From Arcticimaribacter sp002477625 (lineage in GTDB: Bacteria > Bacteroidota > Bacteroidia > Flavobacteriales > Flavobacteriaceae), in assembly GCA_943846665.1 (NCBI GenBank), contig OX044358.1:1054001-1118000 (forward strand): 64,000 bases of DNA. Reading direction: 5' to 3'. This document shows positions 34,548-43,555 of this stretch, one piece after another. Each line of letters begins with the position of its first letter. Within the stretch, counting starts at the first letter, position 1. The position numbers were made by a program, and so were the translations under genes. Under the pieces are notes generated by a model. That model made no database searches, was not told the DNA's origin, and saw only the letters and a list, made by a program, of their open reading frames with translations.

Positions 34548-35552
34548 ATGATCAATAAAAGACAACTTTTAGCCGAACGCCCAAACGGAATGCCGAACGA
34601 AAACACCTGGAGCTTTGTAGAAGAAACCGTAGCTGCTTTGCAGGATGGGGAAATTCTGATTGAGCAAAGCCATATTTCTTTGGATCCTGCGATGCGCGGT
34701 TGGATCAACGACAGTCGTTCCTACATCCCTCCCGTTCAAATTGGCGAGGTTATGCGTGCTGGGAGTGTTGGAAAAGTGATCGATACCCAAGGAGAAACCA
34801 AGTTTAAGGTTGGAGACTATGTAACCGGTTGGGGTGGTGTACAACAATATTATGTAGGTAATGGCGATGGGTTTGTGCAAATTGAACCCAACCCAGACAA
34901 CCATCCCAAATATCTCGGTGTTTTGGGAATGCCCGGAATGACCGCCTATTTTGGAATTCTAGAAGTCGGTGAAATCAAAGAAGGAGACGTAGTTCTCGTT
35001 TCTGGTGGTGCTGGAGCTGTAGGTTCTGTAGTAGGTCAGATTGCAAAAATTAAAGGCTGTACTGTGATCGGTATTGCCGGAGGTCCCGAAAAATGCGCTT
35101 ATATGACCGACGAACTCGGCTTTGATGGCGCTATTGATTATAAAAATGGAAACATCATTTCGGCAATTAAAAAACACTGCCCCAAAGGGATTGATGTCTA
35201 CTTCGATAATGTTGGGGGAGATATCCTCGATGCAGCCTTGATGTTCATCCGAATGCATGCCCGAATTGTTATCTGTGGAGCGATTTCTCAGTACAACAAC
35301 ACCACCGCAATGCAAGGACCCAAAAACTATTTATCACTCTTGGTAAACCGAGGTACGATGAAAGGAATGGTGGTCTTGGATTATGTTCCTAAATACCGCG
35401 AGGCGATGAAAACCATGGCGCAGTGGATGCAAGAAGGAAAACTCAAAAGCAAAGAAGATGTATATGAAGGGGTAGAAAACTTTAGAACCACCTTCAACCG
35501 TTTGTTTAGCGGAGAAAAACTAGGGAAATTGGTATTAAAGGTTAAAGCCTAA
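34548..35552 (+). CDS. NADP-dependent oxidoreductase, zinc-free MDR (PTGR/CurA-like)
   Basis: 334 residues. The start MINKRQLLAERPNGMPNENT and LIEQSHISLDPAMRGWIND are typical of the leukotriene B4 12-hydroxydehydrogenase / prostaglandin reductase / CurA group. The NADP loop is VSGGAGAVGSVVGQIAK (about 150-166), with FDNVGGDILDAAL further on. These enzymes reduce the C=C bond of alpha,beta-unsaturated carbonyls. No Zn ligands are present. A small protein gene follows 6 bases downstream. Confidence 0.92.
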   Translation: MINKRQLLAERPNGMPNENTWSFVEETVAALQDGEILIEQSHISLDPAMRGWINDSRSYIPPVQIGEVMRAGSVGKVIDTQGETKFKVGDYVTGWGGVQQYYVGNGDGFVQIEPNPDNHPKYLGVLGMPGMTAYFGILEVGEIKEGDVVLVSGGAGAVGSVVGQIAKIKGCTVIGIAGGPEKCAYMTDELGFDGAIDYKNGNIISAIKKHCPKGIDVYFDNVGGDILDAALMFIRMHARIVICGAISQYNNTTAMQGPKNYLSLLVNRGTMKGMVVLDYVPKYREAMKTMAQWMQEGKLKSKEDVYEGVENFRTTFNRLFSGEKLGKLVLKVKA

Positions 35553-35558
35553 ACCCTT

Positions 35559-35807
35559 ATGAAACGTCGGGTATCGATTCAATACGATATGGAAACCGAG
35601 ATCATCGGCTTCTACGACAAAGATACGGGAGAACTCGATTTTGAATGGGATGATTCCATGACCTATGAGGCGGTCAATCGTGCAACAGAAGCACAACTGC
35701 TGATCATCCATGAATTGTTTCGTTGTAAGTATGCCCGAAATGCTAAAACACGTGGCATCTATCGACGCTATCAAACGTTTATAAAGCGGGCTGCGGGTTT
35801 GTCTTAA
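35559..35807 (+). CDS. Small conserved hypothetical protein (82 aa)
   Basis: Soluble product starting MKRRVSIQYDMETEIIGFYD, with a charged beta-rich first half and a basic helical second half (ARNAKTRGIYRRYQTFIKRA). It begins 6 bases after the MDR oxidoreductase, so it is probably co-transcribed. Its stop overlaps the stop of the convergent helicase gene by 4 bases. Function unknown. Confidence 0.6.
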   Translation: MKRRVSIQYDMETEIIGFYDKDTGELDFEWDDSMTYEAVNRATEAQLLIIHELFRCKYARNAKTRGIYRRYQTFIKRAAGLS

Positions 35808-37045
35808 CGCCGCTGATTGCGACTACGTCCACCAGAACGTCCGGAACTGTTTCCAGAACGGTTGGGTCGACGGGAATTGCCTTTCTTCTTTGGCGGTTCA
35901 GGCTTGATGTTGGGATCGGGTTCAAAACCTTCTTTCTCTTCCGAAGGAATTCGGATCCCTACCAATTTTTCAATATCGCGCAAATAGGCTTTCTCGTCAA
36001 TACAAACTAAAGAAATTGCTTCTCCTTTGGCTCCTGCTCTTCCGGTTCTTCCGATACGGTGAACGTAGTCTTCTGGGATGTTGGGTAATTCAAAATTGAT
36101 TACATGGGGTAATAACGGAATATCGAGCCCCCGTGCAGCAATATCAGTAGCAACTAAAATCTCAACGGATCCGTCTTTGAATCCAGCGAGTGCTTTGGTT
36201 CGCGCCCCTTGACTCTTGTTCCCGTGAATGGCAGCAGCTTCGATATTTGCTTTCAGCATTCTTTTGGTTAGGTTGTTTGCTCCGTGTTTTGTTCGGGTAA
36301 ACACCAAAACCTGAGACCAGTTTCCTTCTTTGATTAACTTGATGATTAATTCCGTTTTTCTGGCTTTATCTACTTTGTAGACCCGTTGAACAATGGCATC
36401 GACAGTTGTGTTTTCGGGTGTTGCTTCGACCAAAACGGGCTGGTTTAAAATCCCCTGAGCCAGGGCTTTGATTTCTCTGGAAAAGGTAGCAGAGAACAAA
36501 AGATTCTGTCTTTTCTTGGGTAAAAAACTCATGATTTTATTGATGTCACGCTGGAATCCCATATCCAACATACGGTCGGCTTCGTCCAAAACTAAGATTT
36601 CTACATGTTGTAAGGAGAGTACTTTTTGATTGTGTAAATCCAACAAACGCCCCGGCGTTGCTATCAACACATCGACCCCTCTGCGGAGGGTTGCTATTTG
36701 TGGGTTTTGGTTTACACCACCAAAGATTACCGTAGAGCGGATATCAATATGGGTGCTGTATTCCTTGACGTTTTCGTAAATCTGCGCGGCAAGTTCACGT
36801 GTGGGTGTAAGAACCAAGGCGCGAACTTTGCGGTGCCCCGATTTTTGTTGTTTCGATAAAAGCTGAAGTAACGGAAGGGTAAATCCTGCTGTTTTTCCAG
36901 TTCCTGTTTGAGCGGATGCCAAAACGTCTTTTCCTTGAAGGATTTGAGGAATGGCTTTTTCTTGAATGGGGGAAGGTTCTGTATATCCTTTTTCTTCTAT
37001 TGCTTTTAAAAGCGATGGCGCTAGGCCGAGATCAGTAAATTTCAT
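35804..37045 (-). CDS. DEAD-box RNA helicase, RhlE-like
   Basis: 413 residues. All helicase motifs are present: PSPIQEKAIPQIL (Q motif), AQTGTGKTAGF (I), PTRELAAQI (Ia), TPGRLLDL (Ib), DEADRMLD (II), SATFS (III), IHGNKSQGARTKAL (IV region), ATDIAARGLDIP (V) and HRIGRTGRAG (VI). A basic Arg/Ser/Gly tail (about 375-413) probably binds RNA. RhlE-like enzymes remodel ribosomal RNA or mRNA, often at low temperature. Preceded by a promoter that lies in a palindrome. Confidence 0.93.
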   Translation of the reverse strand: MKFTDLGLAPSLLKAIEEKGYTEPSPIQEKAIPQILQGKDVLASAQTGTGKTAGFTLPLLQLLSKQQKSGHRKVRALVLTPTRELAAQIYENVKEYSTHIDIRSTVIFGGVNQNPQIATLRRGVDVLIATPGRLLDLHNQKVLSLQHVEILVLDEADRMLDMGFQRDINKIMSFLPKKRQNLLFSATFSREIKALAQGILNQPVLVEATPENTTVDAIVQRVYKVDKARKTELIIKLIKEGNWSQVLVFTRTKHGANNLTKRMLKANIEAAAIHGNKSQGARTKALAGFKDGSVEILVATDIAARGLDIPLLPHVINFELPNIPEDYVHRIGRTGRAGAKGEAISLVCIDEKAYLRDIEKLVGIRIPSEEKEGFEPDPNIKPEPPKKKGNSRRPNRSGNSSGRSGGRSRNQRR

Positions 37046-37081
37046 AAAGGGGGGGAGCGTGTTTTCTTGCTCTTAAGTGCA

Positions 37082-37099
37082 CAAAGATACAATATCTTT
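37082..37099 (-). promoter_or_regulatory. Helicase promoter embedded in a palindrome
   Basis: On the minus strand TATCTTTG (37089-37082) matches the -7 box; the helicase ATG lies about 36 bases downstream. The box forms one arm of the perfect dyad AAAGATA-CAA-TATCTTT (37083-37099), which could be a repressor site or two opposed -7 boxes. Confidence 0.5.
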
Positions 37100-37136
37100 A
37101 TTGGGTTAAAAAAGGGCTGTGTTTTGAAGGGTGTTT

Positions 37137-37553
37137 CTAGCTTTTAACAAGTTCAATACGATCGTCCAAAAGGAGAATGAGTTTGCGTTTGTGTAAAAAT
37201 CCTACAGCTTTTTTGAAGGCTTTTTTGCTCATATTGAGTTCACGCTTGATGGCTTCAGGCGAGCTCTTATCGGTCAACATCAATCGGTGTTGCTGCTTTA
37301 AGGCAGCCATAACGGTATCGCAATCCGCATCAATTACATTCAAAAACCCTTGAGGGCGAAGGGATACGTCGATTTTCCCATCTTCTCTGATATTTTTGAT
37401 GTATCCTCTAACTTCTGTATACCTGCTTAGGGGTTGAAAAACTTCGTTGCGGAATAGAAGACCTTCAAATTCATCATCAATAAGTACTACATAGCCAAGG
37501 TCAGTTGCTCTTTGGATGGATAGCATTACACGATCTCCGATTTCATATTCCAT
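37137..37553 (-). CDS. CvfB-like S1/winged-helix RNA-binding protein, half length
   Basis: 138 residues. Residues about 1-70 form an S1-like segment (YEIGDRVMLSIQRATDLGYVVLID, shortened here; then VRGYIKNIREDGKIDVSL). Residues about 80-135 match the CvfB C-terminal winged helix (LMLTDKSSPEAIKRELNMSK and HKRKLILL). Full CvfB proteins have about 280 residues with three S1 domains, so this carries only the last S1 plus winged helix. The clean ends suggest a natural short form, not a broken gene. A role in RNA binding or virulence-factor-like regulation is inferred from CvfB. Confidence 0.7.
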   Translation of the reverse strand: MEYEIGDRVMLSIQRATDLGYVVLIDDEFEGLLFRNEVFQPLSRYTEVRGYIKNIREDGKIDVSLRPQGFLNVIDADCDTVMAALKQQHRLMLTDKSSPEAIKRELNMSKKAFKKAVGFLHKRKLILLLDDRIELVKS

Positions 37554-37621
37554 AGGATGGGCTAAAAATTATAGTCCGCAAGGTACTTCTTTTTTAAAAG
37601 GAACTCCTAGCGACTCCCCGA

Positions 37622-38566
37622 CTACTTTTTTTGAAAGAGTCTGTGAATTACTTCAAAGGCAGCTTCTGCCATGCGATTTCCTTTATTGTCTAAAAGAGGA
37701 TTTACTTCGGTAACTTCCAAGCCGATTACTTTTTGAGAAGCGATGATTTGTTGGATAATTGCAACTACCTCATCGATATCAAAGCCTTTTGAAACGGGCG
37801 TGCCGGTTCCTTTAGAAATTAGATCACAATCCAAACTATCCACATCAAAAGAGATGTAGATACTATCGACTGCGCTGAGTTTTTCTAGAGCTTCGGCTAC
37901 ACATAAAGACAGGCCTCGGTGTCGAATTTCATGAACGGGGTAGTTCTTGATGTTGTTTTCTTCCATCACCTTATCCTCGGGTTCTTCGGTATCTCGAACA
38001 CCAAAAAAGATCAGATGTTCTGGTGCCACTTTAGCCCGGTCTCCTCCTACTTTTTTAAGTTCATCCCACAGCTGATGTGTTTTCTTATTTACTTCGTTTA
38101 CCGCAAGAGTTTCGTTGTTATACCCTAAAGCTGCTGCTAAGGGCATGCCGTGCACATTGCCCGAAGGCGAACTCAAAGGGGAGTGCAAATCGGCATGGGC
38201 ATCGACCCAAATAACCCCCAGGCTTTTGTTGGGTTGAGCGTGTTGAATTCCGGCCAAAGATCCGAAGGCAGAAGAATGATCTCCCGAAAGAATCAATGGA
38301 AATTTATTGTCCTTTAAAACGGTACTTACAGCATTACATACGCGTCGGCATTGCTCTAAAACAAAACCAATACGGTGTTCTGTTTTAAGGAAGTTTTTAT
38401 TGTAAATCGTTTCGTTATGGGTAGGAACATCAATATGAGGATGCTCGTTGAAAAAGGAATTTTGTTGGTTGATTGCTGCAATTTCAATTGCATCAACGCC
38501 CAAGTCAGAGCCACGAGTTCCAGCGCCAATATCCGATCGATTCTTAATTATTGTTATGTGTTTCAT
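37622..38566 (-). CDS. rocF: Arginase
   Basis: Hydrolyses arginine to ornithine and urea. 314 residues of the ureohydrolase family with LSGDHSSAFGS, WVDAHADLHSPLSSPSGN (binuclear Mn and substrate loop) and SFDVDSLDCD. The loop with SPSGNxHGMP is characteristic of arginase rather than agmatinase. Last gene of a minus-strand operon, 4 bases after proline dehydrogenase. No ornithine aminotransferase is in the window, so the link from ornithine to P5C must be elsewhere. Confidence 0.93.
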   Translation of the reverse strand: MKHITIIKNRSDIGAGTRGSDLGVDAIEIAAINQQNSFFNEHPHIDVPTHNETIYNKNFLKTEHRIGFVLEQCRRVCNAVSTVLKDNKFPLILSGDHSSAFGSLAGIQHAQPNKSLGVIWVDAHADLHSPLSSPSGNVHGMPLAAALGYNNETLAVNEVNKKTHQLWDELKKVGGDRAKVAPEHLIFFGVRDTEEPEDKVMEENNIKNYPVHEIRHRGLSLCVAEALEKLSAVDSIYISFDVDSLDCDLISKGTGTPVSKGFDIDEVVAIIQQIIASQKVIGLEVTEVNPLLDNKGNRMAEAAFEVIHRLFQKK

Positions 38567-38570
38567 AAGC

Positions 38571-39746
38571 TTATTTTTGAAGGTGTTTTCTTCTTTTTAT
38601 TTCTTTGCGAATCAATTCCATTTCTCTAGAAGTTTGATTGGCAATGGAACTGTTTTCTTCGGCACGTCTGATCAAATAAGGAACTACCTTTTTGATTGGT
38701 CCATAGGGCAGGTATTTTACAACATTATACCCTTGATTCGATAAGTTATACGAGATATAATCGCTCATCCCATACAAGTGTGCAAAGCATACACGCGGGT
38801 GGTTGGATGCAATTCCAACCTGTTCCATTTGCTCCAATGCTTTCAGTGTACTCGCTTCGTTGTGGCTTCCTACAAAAACAGCTGCCTGATCCAAGTTTTC
38901 TAACAACAAAAGTAATCCTTGATCGAAATTACGATTGGTCGCTTCCTTCGAAGGACACACTGGATTGGTGTATTGCTTCTGCTTTGCTCGTGCAGTTTCT
39001 TTTTCTAGATAGGCACCACGAACCAGTTTAACCCCGATTGGGTAGCCTTCTTTCTTCGATTTTTCCAGCAGCGATTTAAGATAGGGCAAACGTTCAGACA
39101 AATAAAGTTGAATGGTGGCGTAGACCATAATCTCTTCTTTGTTATAGCGCGCCATCAATTCTTCTAAAAGATCATCCAAGGCAGGTTGAATCCAGCTTTC
39201 TTCGGCATCGACTAAAAGTTTAATCCCGCGGGCAACACCTTTTTTACAAGTCTGATGAAACCGATCCTTTACACGCCCCCATGCTTGAAGCTCTTCGGGA
39301 TTTAGTGCTGCTTTAGAACTCACTTTTTCGAACAGGGTTGTAGAACCGAATCCGGTTGGTTTTATAACGGTAAAAGAGGTTCCTTTTTCAACACTAGAAG
39401 CGTCCAAAGTCTTTAGAATCTGATTCAATGTTTGGTCAAAACCGACTTCCGAATCAATCCCTTCTATAGAATAATTTAAACAGGAATCGATCTTCTTAGC
39501 CTTGAGTTTTTGAACCACAGTTTGCGACTCCTCTAGAGTAGTCCCAACACAAAATTGATCGAACATCGTCTTGCGCAATAAAAAGTTGATCGGCAAACCC
39601 AGTTTCAATAAAAACTCGATACAAACTGTTCCTATTTTTGTTAAAAAAGAATTCGAGAGTAACTTGAAGAGTACAAAACTCTTCTTTAGTTCTGCATCAG
39701 TCTTTGATGCAAAAGCAATTCTCGTGTTTTCAAAAAGATTATTCAT
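38571..39746 (-). CDS. putA: Proline dehydrogenase
   Basis: Oxidises proline to pyrroline-5-carboxylate with FAD. I choose the ATG at 39746, 5 bases after the upstream stop; the longer in-frame start at 39827 would overlap the upstream gene by 75 bases and adds an unrelated peptide. The 391-residue product has the ProDH barrel with LLVDAEESW, VKLVRGAYLEKETARA, and the C-terminal GMSDYISYNLSNQG and PYGPIKKVVPYLIRRAEENS. It is a single-function enzyme, not the large PutA fusion. Confidence 0.92.
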   Translation of the reverse strand: MNNLFENTRIAFASKTDAELKKSFVLFKLLSNSFLTKIGTVCIEFLLKLGLPINFLLRKTMFDQFCVGTTLEESQTVVQKLKAKKIDSCLNYSIEGIDSEVGFDQTLNQILKTLDASSVEKGTSFTVIKPTGFGSTTLFEKVSSKAALNPEELQAWGRVKDRFHQTCKKGVARGIKLLVDAEESWIQPALDDLLEELMARYNKEEIMVYATIQLYLSERLPYLKSLLEKSKKEGYPIGVKLVRGAYLEKETARAKQKQYTNPVCPSKEATNRNFDQGLLLLLENLDQAAVFVGSHNEASTLKALEQMEQVGIASNHPRVCFAHLYGMSDYISYNLSNQGYNVVKYLPYGPIKKVVPYLIRRAEENSSIANQTSREMELIRKEIKRRKHLQK

Positions 39747-39751
39747 CTCAA

Positions 39752-41380
39752 TTAAGCATCCATAAATGGGTAGCGATAATCTGTTGCTGGAATCAAGGTT
39801 TCTTTTACAAGCTGAGGCGATACCCAACGCAGAAGGTTTTGTCGAGACCCTGCTTTGTCGTTGGTTCCCGAGCCACGAGCTCCTCCAAAAGGTTGTTGTC
39901 CTACTACCGCACCACTGGGTTTGTCGTTGATGTAAAAATTACCTGCACTATTTTCAAGAGCCAAACGAGCTTTTTCAATAACAATACGGTCTTTAGCCAT
40001 AATAGCTCCCGTGAGGGCGTATTCTGAGGTAGTATCGACCAGCTTGAGGGTTTCTTCCCATTGGTCATCCTCGTATACATAAATTGTTACAATGGGTCCG
40101 AACAATTCGCGTTCCATGGTATCGTATTTAGGGTTGGTCGTTACCAAAACGGTTGGGTCTATAAAATATCCTTTGGAGTCGTCATAAGTTCCGCCAACTA
40201 CAATCTCAACATCTGAATCCTTTTTTGCTTGCTCAATAGCAGCTGCAAGGCGGTCAAACGAACCTTTGTGGATCACGGCTGTCATAAAGTTTTTTAATTC
40301 TCTAGGAGAACCTAAGGTGATGGTTTTTATATCCGTAACAATCCTGTCTATGATGGCTTTAGACTTCGATTTGGGAAGGTAAATACGAGAGGCAGCAGAA
40401 CATTTTTGACCTTGAAATTCAAAAGCACCACGAACAACAGCTGTTGCTACTTCGTCTATATTAGCCGAATTGTGCACGGCGATATAATCTTTCCCTCCTG
40501 TTTCTCCAACAATTCTTGGGTAGGTTTTATAGGTGTGGATGTTACTTCCGATTTTATGCCAAATGTTTTTAAAAATATGGGTAGATCCTGTAAAGTGAAT
40601 CCCTGCAAAATCTGGGCTTTTTAAAACGGTATTGGTTACCATTTCTGGGTCTCCGTTGATCATGTTGATTACTCCTTTTGGCAATCCAGCTTCTTCAAAA
40701 ACATCCATGATGACTTTGGCAGAGAACATTTGATGATCACTCGGTTTCCAAACAATGGTGTTTCCCATCAAGGCTGGAGCAGCAGAAAGGTTTCCTGCAA
40801 TTGCGGTGAAGTTGAACGGGCTCACAGCGTAGATGAATCCTTCTAAGGGACGGTAGTGTACGTGGTTCCAAACCCCTTCGGAAGAGGTCGGTTGATCTTG
40901 GTATATTTCTTCAGCAAATTTTACATTGAACCTCAAGAAATCAATAAACTCACAGGTAGAATCAATTTCCGCTTGGTGTACCGTTTTGGATTGTGCCATC
41001 ATGGTTGCCGCTGCGATACGAGCACGGTAAGGACCTGCAATTAAATCTGCAGCCTTTAGGAATACTGCAGCACGGGCTGCAAAAGGAACCAATGCCCAAG
41101 TCTTACGCGTTTCCAAAGCCGCAGCAATTGCTTGCTCCACATGTGCTTCGGTAGCCAAACTGTAGGTTCCCATACTGTGTTTGTGATCGTGAGGCGGGTG
41201 CATGGTTGCCGTCTCCTGAGAATTCACTTCTTCTCCTCCAATCTTCATTGGAATATGGATTTTTTCAGAAAAATATTGGTCATAAGCTGCCGTCACAGCA
41301 GCTCTTTCTGGTGTGTTGGGTGCGTATGATTTTACAACTTCGTTTATGGGGGTAGGTGACTTCAAAAAACTATTTGACAT
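39752..41380 (-). CDS. L-glutamate gamma-semialdehyde (P5C) dehydrogenase
   Basis: Oxidises P5C/glutamate semialdehyde to glutamate with NAD+. 542 residues of the aldehyde dehydrogenase superfamily. VSPFNFTAIAGNL, GETGGKDYI (catalytic Glu) and FEFQGQKCSAASR (catalytic Cys) are all present, and GQQPFGGARGSGTNDKAGS near the end is typical of the P5C dehydrogenase group. First gene of the operon with proline dehydrogenase and arginase, so proline and arginine degradation are controlled together. Confidence 0.94.
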   Translation of the reverse strand: MSNSFLKSPTPINEVVKSYAPNTPERAAVTAAYDQYFSEKIHIPMKIGGEEVNSQETATMHPPHDHKHSMGTYSLATEAHVEQAIAAALETRKTWALVPFAARAAVFLKAADLIAGPYRARIAAATMMAQSKTVHQAEIDSTCEFIDFLRFNVKFAEEIYQDQPTSSEGVWNHVHYRPLEGFIYAVSPFNFTAIAGNLSAAPALMGNTIVWKPSDHQMFSAKVIMDVFEEAGLPKGVINMINGDPEMVTNTVLKSPDFAGIHFTGSTHIFKNIWHKIGSNIHTYKTYPRIVGETGGKDYIAVHNSANIDEVATAVVRGAFEFQGQKCSAASRIYLPKSKSKAIIDRIVTDIKTITLGSPRELKNFMTAVIHKGSFDRLAAAIEQAKKDSDVEIVVGGTYDDSKGYFIDPTVLVTTNPKYDTMERELFGPIVTIYVYEDDQWEETLKLVDTTSEYALTGAIMAKDRIVIEKARLALENSAGNFYINDKPSGAVVGQQPFGGARGSGTNDKAGSRQNLLRWVSPQLVKETLIPATDYRYPFMDA

Positions 41381-41435
41381 GGCAATTCTGTATTAATTCT
41401 ATTTGTATATATTGATCCAAATGTACCAATTAAAT

Positions 41436-41443
41436 CAAATATA
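41436..41443 (-). promoter_or_regulatory. -7 box of the proline/arginine operon
   Basis: TATATTTG on the minus strand (41443-41436), about 56 bases before the P5C dehydrogenase ATG. The -33 region lacks a clear TTG, which may mean an activator is needed. Confidence 0.5.
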
Positions 41444-41583
41444 AGGGGGTTTTGAAATTAATTTTTGAGCCCTGAAGATGTCAGCCCTAATACCCTTTAT
41501 ACTAAGGCACTAATGCGTATTAATTTGGTTTGTAAAATTCCCATTTGAAAACCAATTAATGAACTGAAGATGTTGAATAAAGA

Positions 41584-42453
41584 CTATACGAAGGGGAAAA
41601 AAACGGGAGTCTTTTCTTTGTACTTTTCATAGGCTTCGTTGCCTTCCCATTTTTTGTCGGCACTAGCTTCTAAAAGATTTACGCCGCTCACACGAGTGAG
41701 TAAGAGGTAGGTAAAGACGGGAGAAATCAACGCCAAGTATTGTAGTCCAATGAAGGTTGGCAATGCGATGACCGCAATTCCCGTCCAAAGCAATACTTCT
41801 CCAACATAGTTCGGATGTCTTGATGTGGACCATAGGCCCGTAGCAATGAATTGTCCCTTATTCTTAGGGTCTTGATTGAAGGCTGATTTTTGTCGATCTG
41901 CAATGACCTCCATTATAAAACCAAAGAGCCAAAGTGCCGAACCACCAATTAAAAAGTAATCCGTTGTTTTAGAATCCGAAGCTATTGCGGTAATGGCGGG
42001 AAGGGTACACATAAAAACCCAAAAACCCTGCAGTGCCCACGCCAACATAAAGCGTGTGAAATTGGTTTTGATTTTATCAAAGCGTCGGTCTTTCCCTGCT
42101 TTTTTGATTCTTAAAAATAAAAAGGAACTCAACCGCATGGCCCAGACTAAGATTAAAACGCCTAGAAGAATCGATCTAAAATCTAAGGTGCCTAAGAGTT
42201 GTTTTTGGTATAACGTATATACGATGACGCTGATATAAGTAATTCCACCGGTTAGGTCGTAGTAGTGTTCTGTCTTTAAAGCAAAAGAAATAAGAAAAAC
42301 AACCAACTGAATGAGGTATATAAGCAACAATACCTGAAATCCGATTTGAGCAGCTTCTGCATTAATAATATCTTGGGTTGTTGCATAATTAAGTACTATA
42401 CTCAACACGATAACTGCACTTATTGCAAGTAATCTTTGGATAATCATTTTCAT
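41584..42453 (-). CDS. DUF1295 (steroid 5-alpha-reductase-like) membrane protein, copy 1
   Basis: 289 residues with about seven membrane segments. The C-terminal signature GLWSTSRHPNYVGEVLLWTG (about 212-231) is the conserved NAD(P)H-binding-like region of DUF1295 / 3-oxo-5-alpha-steroid 4-dehydrogenase and isoprenylcysteine methyltransferase-like proteins. The members in bacteria have no established substrate; reduction or methylation of a lipid or isoprenoid is plausible. Transcribed alone. A second member lies at 54526. Confidence 0.85.
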   Translation of the reverse strand: MKMIIQRLLAISAVIVLSIVLNYATTQDIINAEAAQIGFQVLLLIYLIQLVVFLISFALKTEHYYDLTGGITYISVIVYTLYQKQLLGTLDFRSILLGVLILVWAMRLSSFLFLRIKKAGKDRRFDKIKTNFTRFMLAWALQGFWVFMCTLPAITAIASDSKTTDYFLIGGSALWLFGFIMEVIADRQKSAFNQDPKNKGQFIATGLWSTSRHPNYVGEVLLWTGIAVIALPTFIGLQYLALISPVFTYLLLTRVSGVNLLEASADKKWEGNEAYEKYKEKTPVFFPFV

Positions 42454-42579
42454 AAGGCAGTAATTTTTTTTAAATATAGGCTAATGTTTTCTAAGTTATT
42501 AAGGAGTCGTATTTATTTTATACATTTATATCTTGCTTAAGACAAGCAATTGAGACTATAATTATTTAAAAAAAATGAA

Positions 42580-43479
42580 ATGAAAAAATTATTTATTGCA
42601 GTTCTTCTTTTTGGAGGGTTTGTATCGGCTCAAGGGCCAAAGAGTACCGGAAAAATAACCTATGATGATAAAGCAGAGCTTATCAAAAAAATGCAAATGG
42701 ACTATGCCGAAAACGAATTTGGTTTGTTTGAAAGCCTAATGGTCGATAGTGTTGCGGTATATTTAGGATCTACTGAAAAAGTAACAAAAGAAGAGGTAAT
42801 TAATGGTTTTAAGGGCCATCATCAGTTATACAAAGACATCAACTGGGGCTGGATAAACACCGAGACTGCACTTTATGAGGATGGATCACAATGGACCATG
42901 GTGTGGGCTTTATGGAATGGAGAAGGTAATTTCACAGGATCAAAAAATAAAATTCCTGGACACTTTGCCTACCAATGGAAGGAAGATAAAATCGTTACAG
43001 CAATGTACTATTTTGACCCTACAAGCCTTATGGCAGAAATTGGTGCTATGAATGCACAGGCTATTGATTACGGATATAAAGCTACCTATTCTAGTGATTG
43101 GAGCATTGGAAATCCAGAAAACGTAAAGATCGTTTTGGATCTTCAAAAAGCAGCTGAAAGAAATGATTTTGATGCTATAAAAGCCTTGATTCACCCTGAA
43201 ATTTATATTTCTGCTGGCAATGGAAGTGAAATTAAAGGTATTGAGGATTTCACTACAATGTTTGAGCCCTATTTAAAAAACAACTTGTTTTCTATAAAAC
43301 CTGCGGTATGGATCCCAGTAGTTAATGAAACGGGAGATGAGTGGGTATTGCTTTGGACTGAAGAAGAGACAACTGCTAAAGACGGAACCAAAACAGGAAT
43401 CGAAGCACAAGAAAGTTTCCGTATTATTGATGGGAAAATTGGTGCAGTAAATCAATTTCAAAAAGCACTTCCAAAATAA
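42580..43479 (+). CDS. Exported protein with two NTF2-like (SnoaL-like) domains
   Basis: 299 residues; signal ends FGGFVSAQG (about residue 18). Two similar halves are seen: residues about 30-150 (LIKKMQMDYAENEFGLFES, EEVINGFKGHHQLYKDI) and about 175-297 (VLDLQKAAERNDFDAIKALI, IEDFTTMFEPYLKN), each with the start helix and WxxxW-rich sheet of NTF2-like folds. Such pockets bind small hydrophobic ligands or act as isomerases/cyclases; no catalytic His-Asp pair is certain here. A shared terminator separates it from a convergent exported protein. Confidence 0.75.
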   Translation: MKKLFIAVLLFGGFVSAQGPKSTGKITYDDKAELIKKMQMDYAENEFGLFESLMVDSVAVYLGSTEKVTKEEVINGFKGHHQLYKDINWGWINTETALYEDGSQWTMVWALWNGEGNFTGSKNKIPGHFAYQWKEDKIVTAMYYFDPTSLMAEIGAMNAQAIDYGYKATYSSDWSIGNPENVKIVLDLQKAAERNDFDAIKALIHPEIYISAGNGSEIKGIEDFTTMFEPYLKNNLFSIKPAVWIPVVNETGDEWVLLWTEEETTAKDGTKTGIEAQESFRIIDGKIGAVNQFQKALPK

Positions 43480-43512
43480 GAAGTCTACTTTTCCATAGTA
43501 TAAAACAAAAAA

Positions 43513-43536
43513 CCCTGCCTATCGGCAGGGTTTTTT
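43513..43536. terminator. Bidirectional terminator between convergent genes
   Basis: CCCTGCC (43513-43519) pairs with GGCAGGG (43524-43530) with a TATC loop. A T run follows on the plus strand (43531-43536) and an A run precedes it, so it works both ways. Confidence 0.85.
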
Positions 43537-43555
43537 ATTCTGTACTCCAGCTAAA

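Noticed and set aside
34959..35315. 118-codon minus-strand frame opposite the MDR oxidoreductase
   Set aside because: Antisense shadow, low-complexity His/Asn/Ser composition, no start context.
38571..39827. Longer proline dehydrogenase starting at 39827
   Set aside because: Would overlap the P5C dehydrogenase gene by 75 bases and adds a non-family peptide; ATG 39746 fits the operon spacing.
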